Assembly (NCBI GenBank): GCA_041913905.1
Contig: JAYSEK010000008.1
Coordinates: forward strand, 62,001 to 126,000
Length of the DNA: 64,000 nucleotides
Direction: 5' to 3'
Source of the DNA: Roseateles_B sp041913905
Lineage (GTDB): Bacteria; Pseudomonadota; Gammaproteobacteria; Burkholderiales; Burkholderiaceae_C
A model generated the notes under the pieces. The model searched no databases, was not told the origin of the DNA, and saw only the letters and a program-made list of their open reading frames with translations. Shown here one piece after another: positions 17,814-26,702 of the stretch. Position numbers and translations under genes: made by a program. The stretch's first letter is position 1, and the number at the start of each line of letters is the position of its first letter.

Positions 17814-19262
17814 TCAGGCGGCGTCCAGCGCCGAGAGCTCGTCCTCGCCCCAGGGCAGCATCAGCGCCAGCATCAGCAGCTGGTTGAACTCCGGCGCGAA
17901 CTCGTCGATCACCGCCTGCGGCTCGGGGCACAGGCGTTCGTCGGTGATGAGGCCGAACTGCACCTTGCCGGCGTAGGTCAGGATGGACACGCCCATGCCG
18001 ATGTCACCGGACTGGGGCACCCAGAACATCACCCGGTCCAGGGTCGCGCCGCAAAACTTCAGCGGCTGCGAAGGCCCGGGCACGTTGGTCATCACCGCCG
18101 TTGCCTTCTTGGCGAAGATGTTGAGCATGGCATGCTGCACCGGCTTGATCAGCAGGCCGGCCACCGAGAGCAGGCCGAAGGCCATGATGGGCAGGAAGCT
18201 GCCCTTGAGCTCCTGCATGCGGGCCCGCACCGCGTAGAGCCGCTCCACCGGGTTGGCAATGCCGATGGGCAGCACAAGGGGCACCAGGCCGAAGCGGTTG
18301 CCCAGCTCGTAGGCCTTCGTCGGGGGACGCAGGTTCACCGGCACCATGGCGCGGATCTCCTTGCCCTCGACATCCTCGCCGCGCGAGCGCAGGTAGCGTC
18401 CGATGGCGCCGGCCACGCAGGACAGCAGCACGTCGTTCACGGAGCAGTTGAAGCCCTTGCCCACCGCCTTGACCGCATCCAGCGGCAGCCCGTCATCCCA
18501 GGCCACGCGCTTGAGGCCGCCCGGCTTGCCCTTGAGGCTCGTGGGCGAGTCGTCCGACATCAACGCCAGGGTCGCGACATCGCTGACGGCCTGGTAGCCC
18601 ACCTTGGCGGCCTGCAGGGAATGGTCGATGGGATGGTCGGCCGCCATCATCAGGTCCACGCCCTTGGACATGGCCGAGCCCGAGACGCCGATGGCCTTGA
18701 TGGTGAGGCCGGTGATGGGTTTGAGCAGCGCGTCGGCCAGCCAGTCGTGATCCTCCTCGGGAGCAGGCTCCCGGCCGCGACGCTTGGGCGGCGGCGTGCC
18801 ACCGTCGGTGATGGACAGCATCACGGTGATCAGCGCGACGCCGTCGGCGATGCAGTGGTGGATGCGCGCGATCAGCGCGCTCTCGCCCTGCAGGTCCTCG
18901 ATCAGCTCGAACTGCCACAGCGGATGCGCCGGGTCCAGCGGCTCGGCGCACAGCGCGCCGACGCGCTCCTGCAGGGCCTGCTGCAGGCTCTGGCCGCGAC
19001 GCGGCTTCAAGCTGCCGGCGATCACATGGCGGTTGATGTCGAAGTCCTCGTCGTCCACCCACTGGGCGCCCAGCGCGTCCTCCACCACCTTCTGCCTGAA
19101 GCGGCGGTACTGCAGCAGGCGCTCCTCGACCCGCTGGCGCAGATCCTTCAGCGAGAGCCGCGGCCGCAGGGTCCAGACACCGACGATCATCATCAGGTTC
19201 TGCTCGGTGTCCATCCGCAACCAGGCGGTATCGACCCGGGACATGCGTTCTGCTGCGGCCAA
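17814..19262 (-). CDS. Wax ester synthase/diacylglycerol acyltransferase
   Basis: A 482-residue WS/DGAT enzyme that esterifies acyl-CoA to fatty alcohol or diacylglycerol, making storage wax or triacylglycerol at the membrane. The catalytic HHxxxDG motif is seen as IHHCIADGVAL near residue 133. The N-terminal SRVDTAWLRMDTEQN and the C-terminal block AVMTNVPGPSQPL fit the family. The TTG at 19262 has GGAG six bases upstream on the coding strand; an ATG six codons later (19244) is the alternative. It is divergent from the acyl-CoA-binding protein, which would supply its substrate. Confidence 0.92.
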   Translation of the reverse strand: MAAAERMSRVDTAWLRMDTEQNLMMIVGVWTLRPRLSLKDLRQRVEERLLQYRRFRQKVVEDALGAQWVDDEDFDINRHVIAGSLKPRRGQSLQQALQERVGALCAEPLDPAHPLWQFELIEDLQGESALIARIHHCIADGVALITVMLSITDGGTPPPKRRGREPAPEEDHDWLADALLKPITGLTIKAIGVSGSAMSKGVDLMMAADHPIDHSLQAAKVGYQAVSDVATLALMSDDSPTSLKGKPGGLKRVAWDDGLPLDAVKAVGKGFNCSVNDVLLSCVAGAIGRYLRSRGEDVEGKEIRAMVPVNLRPPTKAYELGNRFGLVPLVLPIGIANPVERLYAVRARMQELKGSFLPIMAFGLLSVAGLLIKPVQHAMLNIFAKKATAVMTNVPGPSQPLKFCGATLDRVMFWVPQSGDIGMGVSILTYAGKVQFGLITDERLCPEPQAVIDEFAPEFNQLLMLALMLPWGEDELSALDAA

Positions 19263-19283
19263 GGCGTGCTCCTCTTTCTAGAG

Positions 19284-19298
19284 TGTCTGACCCAGACA
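19284..19298. promoter_or_regulatory. Palindrome in the divergent WS/DGAT-ACBP promoter region
   Basis: TGTCTG-ACC-CAGACA is a 6-3-6 inverted repeat 22 bp upstream of the WS/DGAT start. A second half site, CAGACA in GGTGACCCAGACACA, lies at 19353-19358 just before the ACBP ribosome-binding site. It could be a shared operator for the two divergent genes. The motif is short, so chance is possible. Confidence 0.4.
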
Positions 19299-19370
19299 TT
19301 GCTGGGTAATATGCTCGGTGTCCATCCCGATTGTCACCAAACTTCGGTGACCCAGACACAAGGAGACGTG

Positions 19371-19622
19371 ATGAGCCTCAAAGAGCAATTCGACGCCGCA
19401 GTGGCCGATTCCAAGAACCTGCCCGAGCGCCCCGACAACATGACCCTGCTGAAGATCTACGCCCTGTTCAAGCAGGCCAGCAGCGGCGACGTGGAAGGCT
19501 CCCGTCCCGGCTTCACCGACATGGTGGGCCGAGCCAAGTACGACGCCTGGGCCGCCCTGAAGGGCACCAGCAGCGACGAGGCGATGCAGCAGTACATCGA
19601 CCTCATCGAAGGCCTGAAGTAA
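19371..19622 (+). CDS. Acyl-CoA-binding protein
   Basis: An 83-residue ACBP that binds long-chain acyl-CoA in the cytoplasm. It begins MSLKEQFDAAVADSKNLPER and has the family core TLLKIYALFKQASSGDV, the signature KYDAWAALKGTSSDEA, and ends YIDLIEGLK. AAGGAG lies six bases before the ATG. It is divergent from the wax ester synthase, a sensible pairing for storage-lipid synthesis. Confidence 0.95.
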   Translation: MSLKEQFDAAVADSKNLPERPDNMTLLKIYALFKQASSGDVEGSRPGFTDMVGRAKYDAWAALKGTSSDEAMQQYIDLIEGLK

Positions 19623-19635
19623 GCGCCTCCAGCGC

Positions 19636-20136
19636 TCAAGCCTCCAGCAGCAGGCGCACGCGCTGGATGCACAGGGCCGAGCTGGCCGTCATGCCGGGCT
19701 GCGCCCGGATGACGAGCTCCAGCGGCAGCCCCGGCTGCGCCCACCAGGCCAGCCATGACGCACGCTGCGCCGAGGCGTCCACGTACAGCGTCAGGCCTGG
19801 CTCCGTGGTTTCGAGGCTGGCTCGGCGCAGTCCATAGAGCGCCGCACTGCCCAAAGCAACAAAGGGTGAGGGCGTCTCGGCCCCCATCTCGGCCCCCATT
19901 ACGGCTGGCGTCCGTCGCCAGGCCAGATGCAAGACCGTGGCATCACGGCTCCCGCACACACCGTCCAACTGGACCAGCCAGCGCCCTTGGGACAGGCTGA
20001 GGGCGTCCGGCGGCCCGGCCCCGTCAGCCAGCCCCAGGGGCTCGCGCTGCAGCACCAGTTCCACCTCGCCCGCCGCCATGTGCACCGGGGCGCTGTTCTG
20101 CGCCAGGACGTGCATGGGTACGCCTGAGATCGCCAT
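19636..20136 (-). CDS. Hypothetical protein downstream of the tyrosinase operon
   Basis: A 166-residue protein starting MAISGVPMHVLAQNSAP, with GGAGG five bases before the ATG. No signal peptide, no cysteine cluster; it looks beta-rich (VELVLQREPLGLADG, GLTLYVDASAQ). I do not recognise a family. It is the last gene of the leftward run tyrosinase, DUF2182, this gene, so a role in tyrosinase maturation or product handling is a guess from position only. Confidence 0.6.
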   Translation of the reverse strand: MAISGVPMHVLAQNSAPVHMAAGEVELVLQREPLGLADGAGPPDALSLSQGRWLVQLDGVCGSRDATVLHLAWRRTPAVMGAEMGAETPSPFVALGSAALYGLRRASLETTEPGLTLYVDASAQRASWLAWWAQPGLPLELVIRAQPGMTASSALCIQRVRLLLEA

Positions 20137-20227
20137 GGTGTTCCTCCGGCCCGATGTTCATCTCATTGTGGCAGCGGGCTTGCATCAGCGGCCCGCGCCG
20201 CAAGTCCGCCCCGCAAATCCGCCAGGC

Positions 20228-21085
20228 TCAGCCGCCTCGCCGCAAACCGAGAGTCCGCCCGGCCCGGGCCCGTCCAGCCCAGTTCGACAGCCCGTCCAGC
20301 AAGGCGTGAACGCCGAGGCGGAGCTGCCGTTGAAGCCAAGGACGCAGCAGACGCGGCCAGCCCATCGTGCGCCAGCGCCATGCCGGCCGTCGCGGAGGCT
20401 CCAGCCGCTCAGCGAAGACCAGCAAGGTGGCCAACGCCATGCCCGCCAGATGGCCTTGCGGCAGCAGCAGGGTCGCCATCATCAACGCCCAGCAACTGCC
20501 CACGCAGCCCATGCCATGCGACAGACCGAGCCGGACGGCGTCCCATTCGGCTCGCCAGCCGAAGACCGCCAAGGGCGGATGGCGCTGACACTGGTTCAGG
20601 CTGTGCTGCTTGAGCGGCGAGCACTGCCAGATCCAGGCGACGACCAAGCTGCAGGCGGCCGGCGCCCAGCCTTTCAGGTCGCCTGCAGCCGTCGTCCACA
20701 GCAGCAACGCCAGCTCCATCACGGCGCCTGCAAGCAGCCACACGCCGACGTAGGCGCCAAAGCACAGGAGCACGCCACGCAGGCGCCGCCGCCGCAGGCT
20801 GGAGCGCCAGACCTTGTCCAGCGCCGGCAGCGCCAAGGGCGCCATCATCGCCAGAATCATGGTCGGTCCCAGCGCCATCCCCGGCAGCCCGCCGCGCAGC
20901 TCAAGCCATGCCCACCAGCGCCCTTGAAACCAGGGTCGACCGCTGCTGCTGCACACGGCCAGCAAGGCTTGCAGGCCATCGGCGCCGGCCTGGGCGTGGC
21001 CGTTCAGCAGCAGCACCCAGGCCAGCAGGGCCGTCCCCAGCACGCCATAGCGCACCCGCGCGAAGTCGTGCGCATCAGGGATCAT
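20228..21085 (-). CDS. DUF2182 predicted metal-binding membrane protein
   Basis: A 285-residue integral membrane protein. It has the DUF2182 features: a Met-rich helix (PTMILAMMAPLALPALD), WQCSPLKQHSLNQCQRHP, and a GLSHGMGCVGSCWALMM helix with His, Met and Cys that could bind metal. It lies 12 bp after the tyrosinase stop, which suggests co-expression and possibly copper delivery; that role is inferred. The C-terminal 60 residues are basic. Confidence 0.8.
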   Translation of the reverse strand: MIPDAHDFARVRYGVLGTALLAWVLLLNGHAQAGADGLQALLAVCSSSGRPWFQGRWWAWLELRGGLPGMALGPTMILAMMAPLALPALDKVWRSSLRRRRLRGVLLCFGAYVGVWLLAGAVMELALLLWTTAAGDLKGWAPAACSLVVAWIWQCSPLKQHSLNQCQRHPPLAVFGWRAEWDAVRLGLSHGMGCVGSCWALMMATLLLPQGHLAGMALATLLVFAERLEPPRRPAWRWRTMGWPRLLRPWLQRQLRLGVHALLDGLSNWAGRARAGRTLGLRRGG

Positions 21086-21097
21086 GGCGCCGCCACT

Positions 21098-22711
21098 TCA
21101 ATGCGGCTGGCGGTAGAGGCTCAGCTGCCCGACCTCGATCTGGCAGCTCTGCGGCAATGCCCGGCGCGGCTTCAGCGTGACCTGCACGCTGCCCTCGGTG
21201 AGCCGGCCTTGCTGGTGCAGGCGATCAATGAGATGCGACACGTCCAGCACAAAGCTCAGGCCTTCGCCGCCATGTTCACCATGGGCTGCGCTGGCGCGGC
21301 GCAGGCCGAACAGCCCCACATCGCCCGCATGACTGGCGCGCAGCTGCTCCGGCGTGGGATTGGCGGGAAGGTCGACGTACACACCCACCACCGCGGCATC
21401 CAGCACCCCCTTGACCTGATCCAGTTGCAGATAGACCTGGTCGGGCAGCGCGTTGACCGAGGCCGCGCGCAGGCTGCTGGACAGGGCCTTCTGCTCGCCG
21501 GCGTCCATGCGCACCGAGGCGGTGGCTGCCCCAGCGCCCTTGAGCTGCACCGGCGCCGCGCTGGCCCCCATCAGCTCGGCTGCGGCGCGGTGCGCCTGCG
21601 GTGCGCTATCCGGCAGGCTGCCGCTCACCTTCAGCGTCTTCAGTCGCTCCGCCAGCGCCGAGGGCGCGGGCAGCGAGGCAGCATCGAGCTCCTGGTAGCT
21701 GTAGTCCAGGCTGGCGATGGAATTGACGTCCGCCGGCGTATAGGCCCAGCTCTCGTGCTGCGGCATGGGCATGATGAACTGGCGCACCGGCCCCTGCAGC
21801 CACTTCTTGTCGCTGGGATTGGTCCGCCCGGCGGCGTTCCACGCCGCCCACATGCGGTCGATATTGCAGTGGTGCAGGTAGAAGATGGGGTCCAGGGCCG
21901 CGGTGCCGGGGTCAGCCATCAGCCCGTAATTGGTGTCGCTGATGAAGCCGCCGGTGTAGACGTGCACCAGGTCGTGGGGATTGCTCTCCATGTTCCCATG
22001 CACCCGCCCGCTGTGGGAGAAGGCGGTCTCCGGGCCGCCGAAGCCGGGCAGCGGCGTCGTCCGGTCAGAGCCGGTGTAGAGATCGTTGGCCATGCAAGCC
22101 GAGGAGACATCGCCGGAACTCCAGTTGGGGTCGTCCGGATGCGTCTGCGCCCACTCGACCGTCGGGATGTAGACGTTGCCGTCGCCGTCCGGACCGTATC
22201 GCATGGCCACATACAGCGGATTGGCACTGCCGTCGGGCAGGGTCTTTTGCGCGAAGGCCGGCGGCATCTGCGCCTGCACGCCCTTGGCGCCGCCGAAGTA
22301 GTTCCAGTAGGGCAGCGCCCAGTTCGCAGGGCCGCCCAGGCTGAGGATGTCGGCCCGCAGCTGGGCTTCCAGGGCGTAGAGATAGCCGCGGTGCCAGGGC
22401 AGGAAGTACCAGCTGCCGTGCTGGCACTGGTTCCAGTAGCGCAGCTGCGTCTGGGCGTCAGGCAGCGGCGTGGTGGGCACGGTCGGCGGGTTGCTGATGT
22501 TGCCCCAGGCCGGGAAGGTGGGCGGCGACGGGTACCAGGGATCCTGCGGGTTCACGTACTCGCCATGAATGGCGGCGAAGAACCACCAGCTGGCCGGGTC
22601 GTTCAGGTCCCGGGCCATCATCTTGCCGACGCCCTTGGCGTACCAGAGCAGATCCGTGTTACTGAAATCACCGCCCGAGTTCCAGGCATTGTTGCGCACC
22701 AGAATAGCCAT
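21098..22711 (-). CDS. Tyrosinase-family copper enzyme
   Basis: A 537-residue type-3 copper protein that would oxidise phenols to quinones. CuA histidines lie in FFAAIHGEY, CQHGSWYFLPWHRGYLYALE; CuB histidines in VHGNMESNPHDLVH and IFYLHHCNIDRMWAAW. The N-terminal 300 residues are the catalytic core; the C-terminal part (about 340-537) is beta-rich, like the cap domain of plant polyphenol oxidases, and may shield the site. No signal peptide: MAILVRNNAWNSGG. AAGGGAG lies eight bases before the ATG. The frame is open for 78 codons upstream, but these do not resemble the family. Confidence 0.92.
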   Translation of the reverse strand: MAILVRNNAWNSGGDFSNTDLLWYAKGVGKMMARDLNDPASWWFFAAIHGEYVNPQDPWYPSPPTFPAWGNISNPPTVPTTPLPDAQTQLRYWNQCQHGSWYFLPWHRGYLYALEAQLRADILSLGGPANWALPYWNYFGGAKGVQAQMPPAFAQKTLPDGSANPLYVAMRYGPDGDGNVYIPTVEWAQTHPDDPNWSSGDVSSACMANDLYTGSDRTTPLPGFGGPETAFSHSGRVHGNMESNPHDLVHVYTGGFISDTNYGLMADPGTAALDPIFYLHHCNIDRMWAAWNAAGRTNPSDKKWLQGPVRQFIMPMPQHESWAYTPADVNSIASLDYSYQELDAASLPAPSALAERLKTLKVSGSLPDSAPQAHRAAAELMGASAAPVQLKGAGAATASVRMDAGEQKALSSSLRAASVNALPDQVYLQLDQVKGVLDAAVVGVYVDLPANPTPEQLRASHAGDVGLFGLRRASAAHGEHGGEGLSFVLDVSHLIDRLHQQGRLTEGSVQVTLKPRRALPQSCQIEVGQLSLYRQPH

Positions 22712-22856
22712 ATCAGCAGCTCCCTTGCAGTTGGAGGACTCGATCCAGCGGATCCAAGGCCACGCCCCATGCCTGGCCCTTGCGCCTCGTTCCACGACCC
22801 CCAGGTCGCAAGCAGCGATTGAAGGAGCGCACAGGCGCAGCGTCCATATGAGCTTG

Positions 22857-22869
22857 TGACAGGTTGTCA
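22857..22869. promoter_or_regulatory. Small inverted repeat upstream of the tyrosinase gene
   Basis: TGACA-GGT-TGTCA lies about 145 bp upstream of the tyrosinase start in a 289-bp intergenic stretch (22712-23000) that otherwise shows no gene. It may be an operator; no regulator is next to it. Confidence 0.25.
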
Positions 22870-23000
22870 GGCCCTTTGCAACATGCATCAGAGTTGGCTG
22901 CAGTTCACGCAGCCAACTGGGCAAAGACGCGTCCAGCATTTGCAATCCATAGCGAACACAAAGGCCCGCCGACCCGCATCAAATCGGCATCTGCGCGGGA

Positions 23001-23327
23001 TCAGCGCTTCTTGCCCTTCGCGGCTTTCCCGGCTGTTGGCGACTCCAGCAGGACGTCCAGCTCCCGCTGGACTTCGGCTTCGATGGTGGCCTTGAAGGCC
23101 CCGAGCAAGAAGCCCAGCCGGGCCTCGAGCTCGAAGTGGTCGCCGGTGACGATCAGCTGACCCTTGACACCCGAGCGCTCGAACTCCACCGTGTCGCCGG
23201 TCTCGCCCTCGATCACCGTGCAGGCCATGTCGAACTTCTGCTCGACCTGCTCGGCCCAGGCCCAGGCCACTTCGCGGGCCTTGGCCAGGCCCAGTTGATG
23301 GTCGCGGTGGATGTGGATGTCAGCCAT
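23001..23327 (-). CDS. Polyhydroxyalkanoic acid system family protein
   Basis: A 108-residue protein starting MADIHIHRDHQLGLAKAREVAWAWAEQ. The HxLG...A...A..WAE pattern, a central beta-region (DTVEFERSGVKGQLIVTGDHFELEARLG) and a basic KAAKGKKR tail match the PHA-system (PF09650) family found near PHA genes. The function is not established. The frame is open 15 codons upstream of the chosen ATG, but the family starts at MA.IxI.R. Confidence 0.8.
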   Translation of the reverse strand: MADIHIHRDHQLGLAKAREVAWAWAEQVEQKFDMACTVIEGETGDTVEFERSGVKGQLIVTGDHFELEARLGFLLGAFKATIEAEVQRELDVLLESPTAGKAAKGKKR

Positions 23328-23381
23328 GGTGGATAGCGCGGCAAGGACCGCGGGGCGCTGTTTCTGGAACAAGCCCAGACT

Positions 23382-24452
23382 CTAGCCCACACGGGCAAGC
23401 TGCTCCAGGATCCTGCGCCGCTCGGTCTTGGGCAGCCCCGCCAGCCGCTTCACCACCGCATGGAACCGCGCCCAGTCCGAACCCTGGGCCACGAACAGCC
23501 GCTCGAAGGCCGGCACCAGGCCGTGGTAGGCCGCCAGCACGCCGAAGGAGGCATTGTTGGCGCGCGCGAACCAGCCGTCATAGCCCGGCCAGCCTTGCCA
23601 GGGGCCGTCGCGCCATTGGCGGTAGTCGGCCTGGATGGTCTCCAGGGCCTCGCGCTTGGCGGCCTCGCGCGCCTCGGGGGTCAGGTCTTGCGCATACACC
23701 GCGGCCAGGCGTTCGCGACCGCGCAGGGCCAGCGCCAGGAATTCATCGCGGCGCCGGCGCTGGCGCTCGTAGGCCACCGCCGCCTCGGCGCTGCCCTGCT
23801 CGGCCAGCCAGCGGCGCGTGCCCATGCGCTCCACGGCCGTGGCATAGCTTTCGTTGAACTCGGTGTCGTCGGGCGCGTATGCCTGCTGATGGGCCAGCTC
23901 ATGGAAGATCAGCCCCGCCAGCTCGCCCTCGCCGTCGCGGATGAAGGTGTTGAGCAAGGGGTCGCCGCCCAGCCAGTTCGCCCAGCCCAGCGTCGAGTAG
24001 GCCGGGACCGGGTAGACCTGCACCTCCCAGCCCTCGCTTCTGAGCTCGCCGGCCAGCCGTTCGGCCGCTGCATGATCGAAATAACCGCGATAGCCGGCGC
24101 AGCCCATCAGCGGGTAGCACCAGGTCTTGAGCTGCAGGCTGTAGGGCGGCGCGGCCACCACGTTCCAGACGGCTGCGGACCGGCCCAGGTCGGCGTAGCG
24201 GCGGTAGCTGGCGTTGTCCGGCAGGGCCAGCGCGTTGACCGCGTAGTCGCGGATGCGCTGGCTCAGTTGCAGGCGCTCGCGCAGGACGGGATCGAGGTCC
24301 GGCTGGCTCAGCCACTGAGCCACCGGCCGCGCCGCCTGGCTCAGCTGCAGATGCCCGCCGACGGCCTGCCCCAGATAGCCCAGCTGCGCGCAGCCGCTTG
24401 AGGCCAAGGCCAGCAGCGCCAGGATGACGGTCCGCGTCCAGCGCCGGATCAC
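23382..24452 (-). CDS. Predicted aminopeptidase lipoprotein (COG4324)
   Basis: A 356-residue zinc peptidase. The N-terminus VIRRWTRTVILALLALASSGCAQLGYLGQ-like leader ends in a lipobox-like SSGC, so it is probably anchored in the envelope. The zinc motif HELAHQQ lies near residue 180 with the downstream ENESYA-type Glu seen as FNESYATAVE. CAGYRGYF and the Trp-rich C-terminal region are family features. The start is GTG at 24452, overlapping the molybdopterin oxidoreductase stop (GTGA), so it is translationally coupled. Confidence 0.85.
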   Translation of the reverse strand: MIRRWTRTVILALLALASSGCAQLGYLGQAVGGHLQLSQAARPVAQWLSQPDLDPVLRERLQLSQRIRDYAVNALALPDNASYRRYADLGRSAAVWNVVAAPPYSLQLKTWCYPLMGCAGYRGYFDHAAAERLAGELRSEGWEVQVYPVPAYSTLGWANWLGGDPLLNTFIRDGEGELAGLIFHELAHQQAYAPDDTEFNESYATAVERMGTRRWLAEQGSAEAAVAYERQRRRRDEFLALALRGRERLAAVYAQDLTPEAREAAKREALETIQADYRQWRDGPWQGWPGYDGWFARANNASFGVLAAYHGLVPAFERLFVAQGSDWARFHAVVKRLAGLPKTERRRILEQLARVG

Positions 24453-26506
24453 GCCGCGGCCACCTCGACCAGGCAGTCGTAGAAGGTGGCGCCGCCGCCG
24501 ATGTCGGTCAGGCCCTGCTGAGTCACGGCATTGACGTTCTCGCCGCCCGGCGAGAGCTTGCGCCACCACACCCCCAGGCCGTTGACCACGCCCGGCCGCG
24601 CGCGCTCGCTGATGTGAAGGCGGCACTGCAGGCTGCCTCGGTCGTTGAAGATGCGGACCATGCTGCCGTGCGACAGCTGGCGTGCCATGGCGTCGTCGGC
24701 ATGCATCTCGACGAGCGGCTCGCCCTCGATGTCGCGCAGGCTCTTGACGTTGACGAAGCTGCTGTTGAGGAAGTTGCGGGCCGGCGGCGAGATCATGGCC
24801 AGCGGGTAGCGCGCCGCGAGCTGCGGGCTGCTCAGCCGGCTTTCGCGATTGGGCACGTGGTCCGGCAGGCCATAGCGCGGCGAGATGCACTGCACCCGGC
24901 CCGTGGCCGTGGGCCAGCCGCCTTCGGCAAAGGGCGCCTCGGGCAGGTCCAGGCTGACGAAGCCCTGCACCTTGAGCTGGGTCGGGTCAATGGCGTCGCT
25001 GAAGGCCTGCGCCGCCAGTTCCTCGTCCGACTCGCGGAAGCACGGGTCGTCCAGGCCCATGCGGGCCGCCAGCTCGCGGAAGATCTGGGTATTGGGCTTG
25101 GCCTGGCCCAGGGGCGCGATGGCGAGATCGTTGCGCAGCACGTCGGTATGCCCATAGCTGGTGTGCACATCCAGGTGCTCCAGCTGCGTGGTGGCGGGCA
25201 GCACGTAGTCGGCCTGGTCGGCCGTGTCGGTCATGAAGTGCTCCAGCACGACGGTGAAGAGGTCCGGGCGCTGGAAGCCGCGCAGCACCTGCCCCGTATG
25301 CGGCGCCACCGCGACCGGATTGCTGTTGTAGACGATCAGCGCCTCGATGCGCGGGCCCCAGTCCGGCGAGGCCTCGCGCAGCAGGGCCTCGCCGATGGCG
25401 CTCATGTTCACCATGCGCGGCTGGCGGCCCGCCAGCAGGTCCGGCCGCTCCAGGGCCTGCGGATTCTTGACCCGCGCCGCCCAGCCCGAGGCCGACAGCA
25501 GCAGCCCCCCGGCGCGATGCCGCCAAGCCCCGATGAGGCAGGGCAGCAGCGCGATCAGGCGCACCGCATTGCCGCCGCCATGCACGCGCTGCATGCCGTA
25601 GTTGAGACGGATGGCGGCGGGCGCCGTCGTGCCGTAGTCGCGGGCCAGCTGGCGCACTTCCTCGGCCGTGATGCCGCAGACCTCGGCCGCACGCTCCGGC
25701 GGCCATTGCAGTGCGCGTTCGCGCATCGCCGGCCAGTCGTCCACATGGCGGTCCAGGTAGTCGGGGTCCAGCCAGCCGTTGACGATCAGCTCATGCATCA
25801 GGCCCAGGGCCAGGGCACCGTCGGCGCCGGGCAGCAGGGCGATGTGCTGGTGGCATTTGTCGGCCGTCTCGGTCTTGCGTGGATCGATGCAGACCAGCTT
25901 GGCGCCGTTGCGCTTGGCCTGGTTGGCATAGGTCCAGAAATGCAGGTTGGAGGCGATGGAGTTGCTGCCCCAGATCAGGATCAGCCGGCTCTCGGCGAAG
26001 AAGCGCAGGTGCATGCCCACCCGGCTGCCATAGGTCGCGTTGAGCGCCTCGGCGCCGGCGGAGGCGCAGATGGTGCGGTCCAGCCGCGCCGCGCCCAGCG
26101 CGTTGAAGAAGCGCGCCGACATGCTCTCGCCCTGGATCAGGCCCATGGTGCCGGCATAGCTGTAGGGCTGGATGGCCTGCGGGTCGCGCGCGGCGATGGC
26201 CTTCAGGCGCCGGGCGATGTCGTCCAGCGCCTCGTCCCAGCTGACCGGCTCGAAGCGCGGGGCCTCCTGCTTGCCGCTGACGCGCCGGAGCGGTTGCAGC
26301 AGGCGCTCCGGGTGGTAGGTGCGCTCCGGGTAGCGGGACACCTTGGTGCACAGGGCGCCATGGGTGGACGGATGTTCCGCCCGACCCTGGACCTTGACCA
26401 CCCGCTCGTTCTCGACGGTGATCCTCAGGGCGCAGGTGTCGGGGCAGTCGTGCGGGCAGGCGCCGTGGACGATGCGGCTGGCGGTGGCGGGCTCGATCGG
26501 GTTCAT
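24449..26506 (-). CDS. Molybdopterin-dependent oxidoreductase with one Fe-S cluster
   Basis: A 685-residue DMSO-reductase-superfamily protein. The N-terminal CPHDCPDTC plus ALCTK binds a 4Fe-4S cluster. The molybdopterin domains follow (YSYAGTMGLIQGESMS, LILIWGSNSIASNL, LVCIDPRKTETAD), and the C-terminal dinucleotide-binding domain has MHADDAMARQL and GVWWRKLSPGG. No twin-Arg signal, so it is cytoplasmic. The substrate cannot be told; this branch includes formate-dehydrogenase-like and thiosulfate/polysulfide-reductase-like enzymes. It shares an operon with the aminopeptidase lipoprotein. Confidence 0.87.
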   Translation of the reverse strand: MNPIEPATASRIVHGACPHDCPDTCALRITVENERVVKVQGRAEHPSTHGALCTKVSRYPERTYHPERLLQPLRRVSGKQEAPRFEPVSWDEALDDIARRLKAIAARDPQAIQPYSYAGTMGLIQGESMSARFFNALGAARLDRTICASAGAEALNATYGSRVGMHLRFFAESRLILIWGSNSIASNLHFWTYANQAKRNGAKLVCIDPRKTETADKCHQHIALLPGADGALALGLMHELIVNGWLDPDYLDRHVDDWPAMRERALQWPPERAAEVCGITAEEVRQLARDYGTTAPAAIRLNYGMQRVHGGGNAVRLIALLPCLIGAWRHRAGGLLLSASGWAARVKNPQALERPDLLAGRQPRMVNMSAIGEALLREASPDWGPRIEALIVYNSNPVAVAPHTGQVLRGFQRPDLFTVVLEHFMTDTADQADYVLPATTQLEHLDVHTSYGHTDVLRNDLAIAPLGQAKPNTQIFRELAARMGLDDPCFRESDEELAAQAFSDAIDPTQLKVQGFVSLDLPEAPFAEGGWPTATGRVQCISPRYGLPDHVPNRESRLSSPQLAARYPLAMISPPARNFLNSSFVNVKSLRDIEGEPLVEMHADDAMARQLSHGSMVRIFNDRGSLQCRLHISERARPGVVNGLGVWWRKLSPGGENVNAVTQQGLTDIGGGATFYDCLVEVAAA

Positions 26507-26702
26507 CCCATCACTATTGCACAGCGCTCAAACTCCGACGCAAGGCATGGGCGAAGTCCGCTCTTCACGCTCTTCACGCTCTTCACCATCGGCGCTGACG
26601 GGCCCACGCCCAGGCGGGCGCCGGCCGGCGCCGGGGCCTGCGGCGCGGCCTCGCAGGTACACTGACCCGGGCCGGCCCCGCACCGGCGCCTGGAGCCTGT
26701 CC

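Noticed and set aside
17706..19622. 638-codon plus-strand frame opposite the wax ester synthase
   Set aside because: It is an antisense shadow typical of high-GC DNA, full of His/Gln/Gly runs. Only its last 83 codons (ACBP) are real.
19937..22822. 961-codon plus-strand frame opposite tyrosinase and DUF2182
   Set aside because: The reverse strand carries clear families with ribosome sites; this frame has none.
24614..26665. 683-codon plus-strand frame opposite the molybdopterin enzyme
   Set aside because: Antisense shadow; the minus strand has the Fe-S and molybdopterin motifs.
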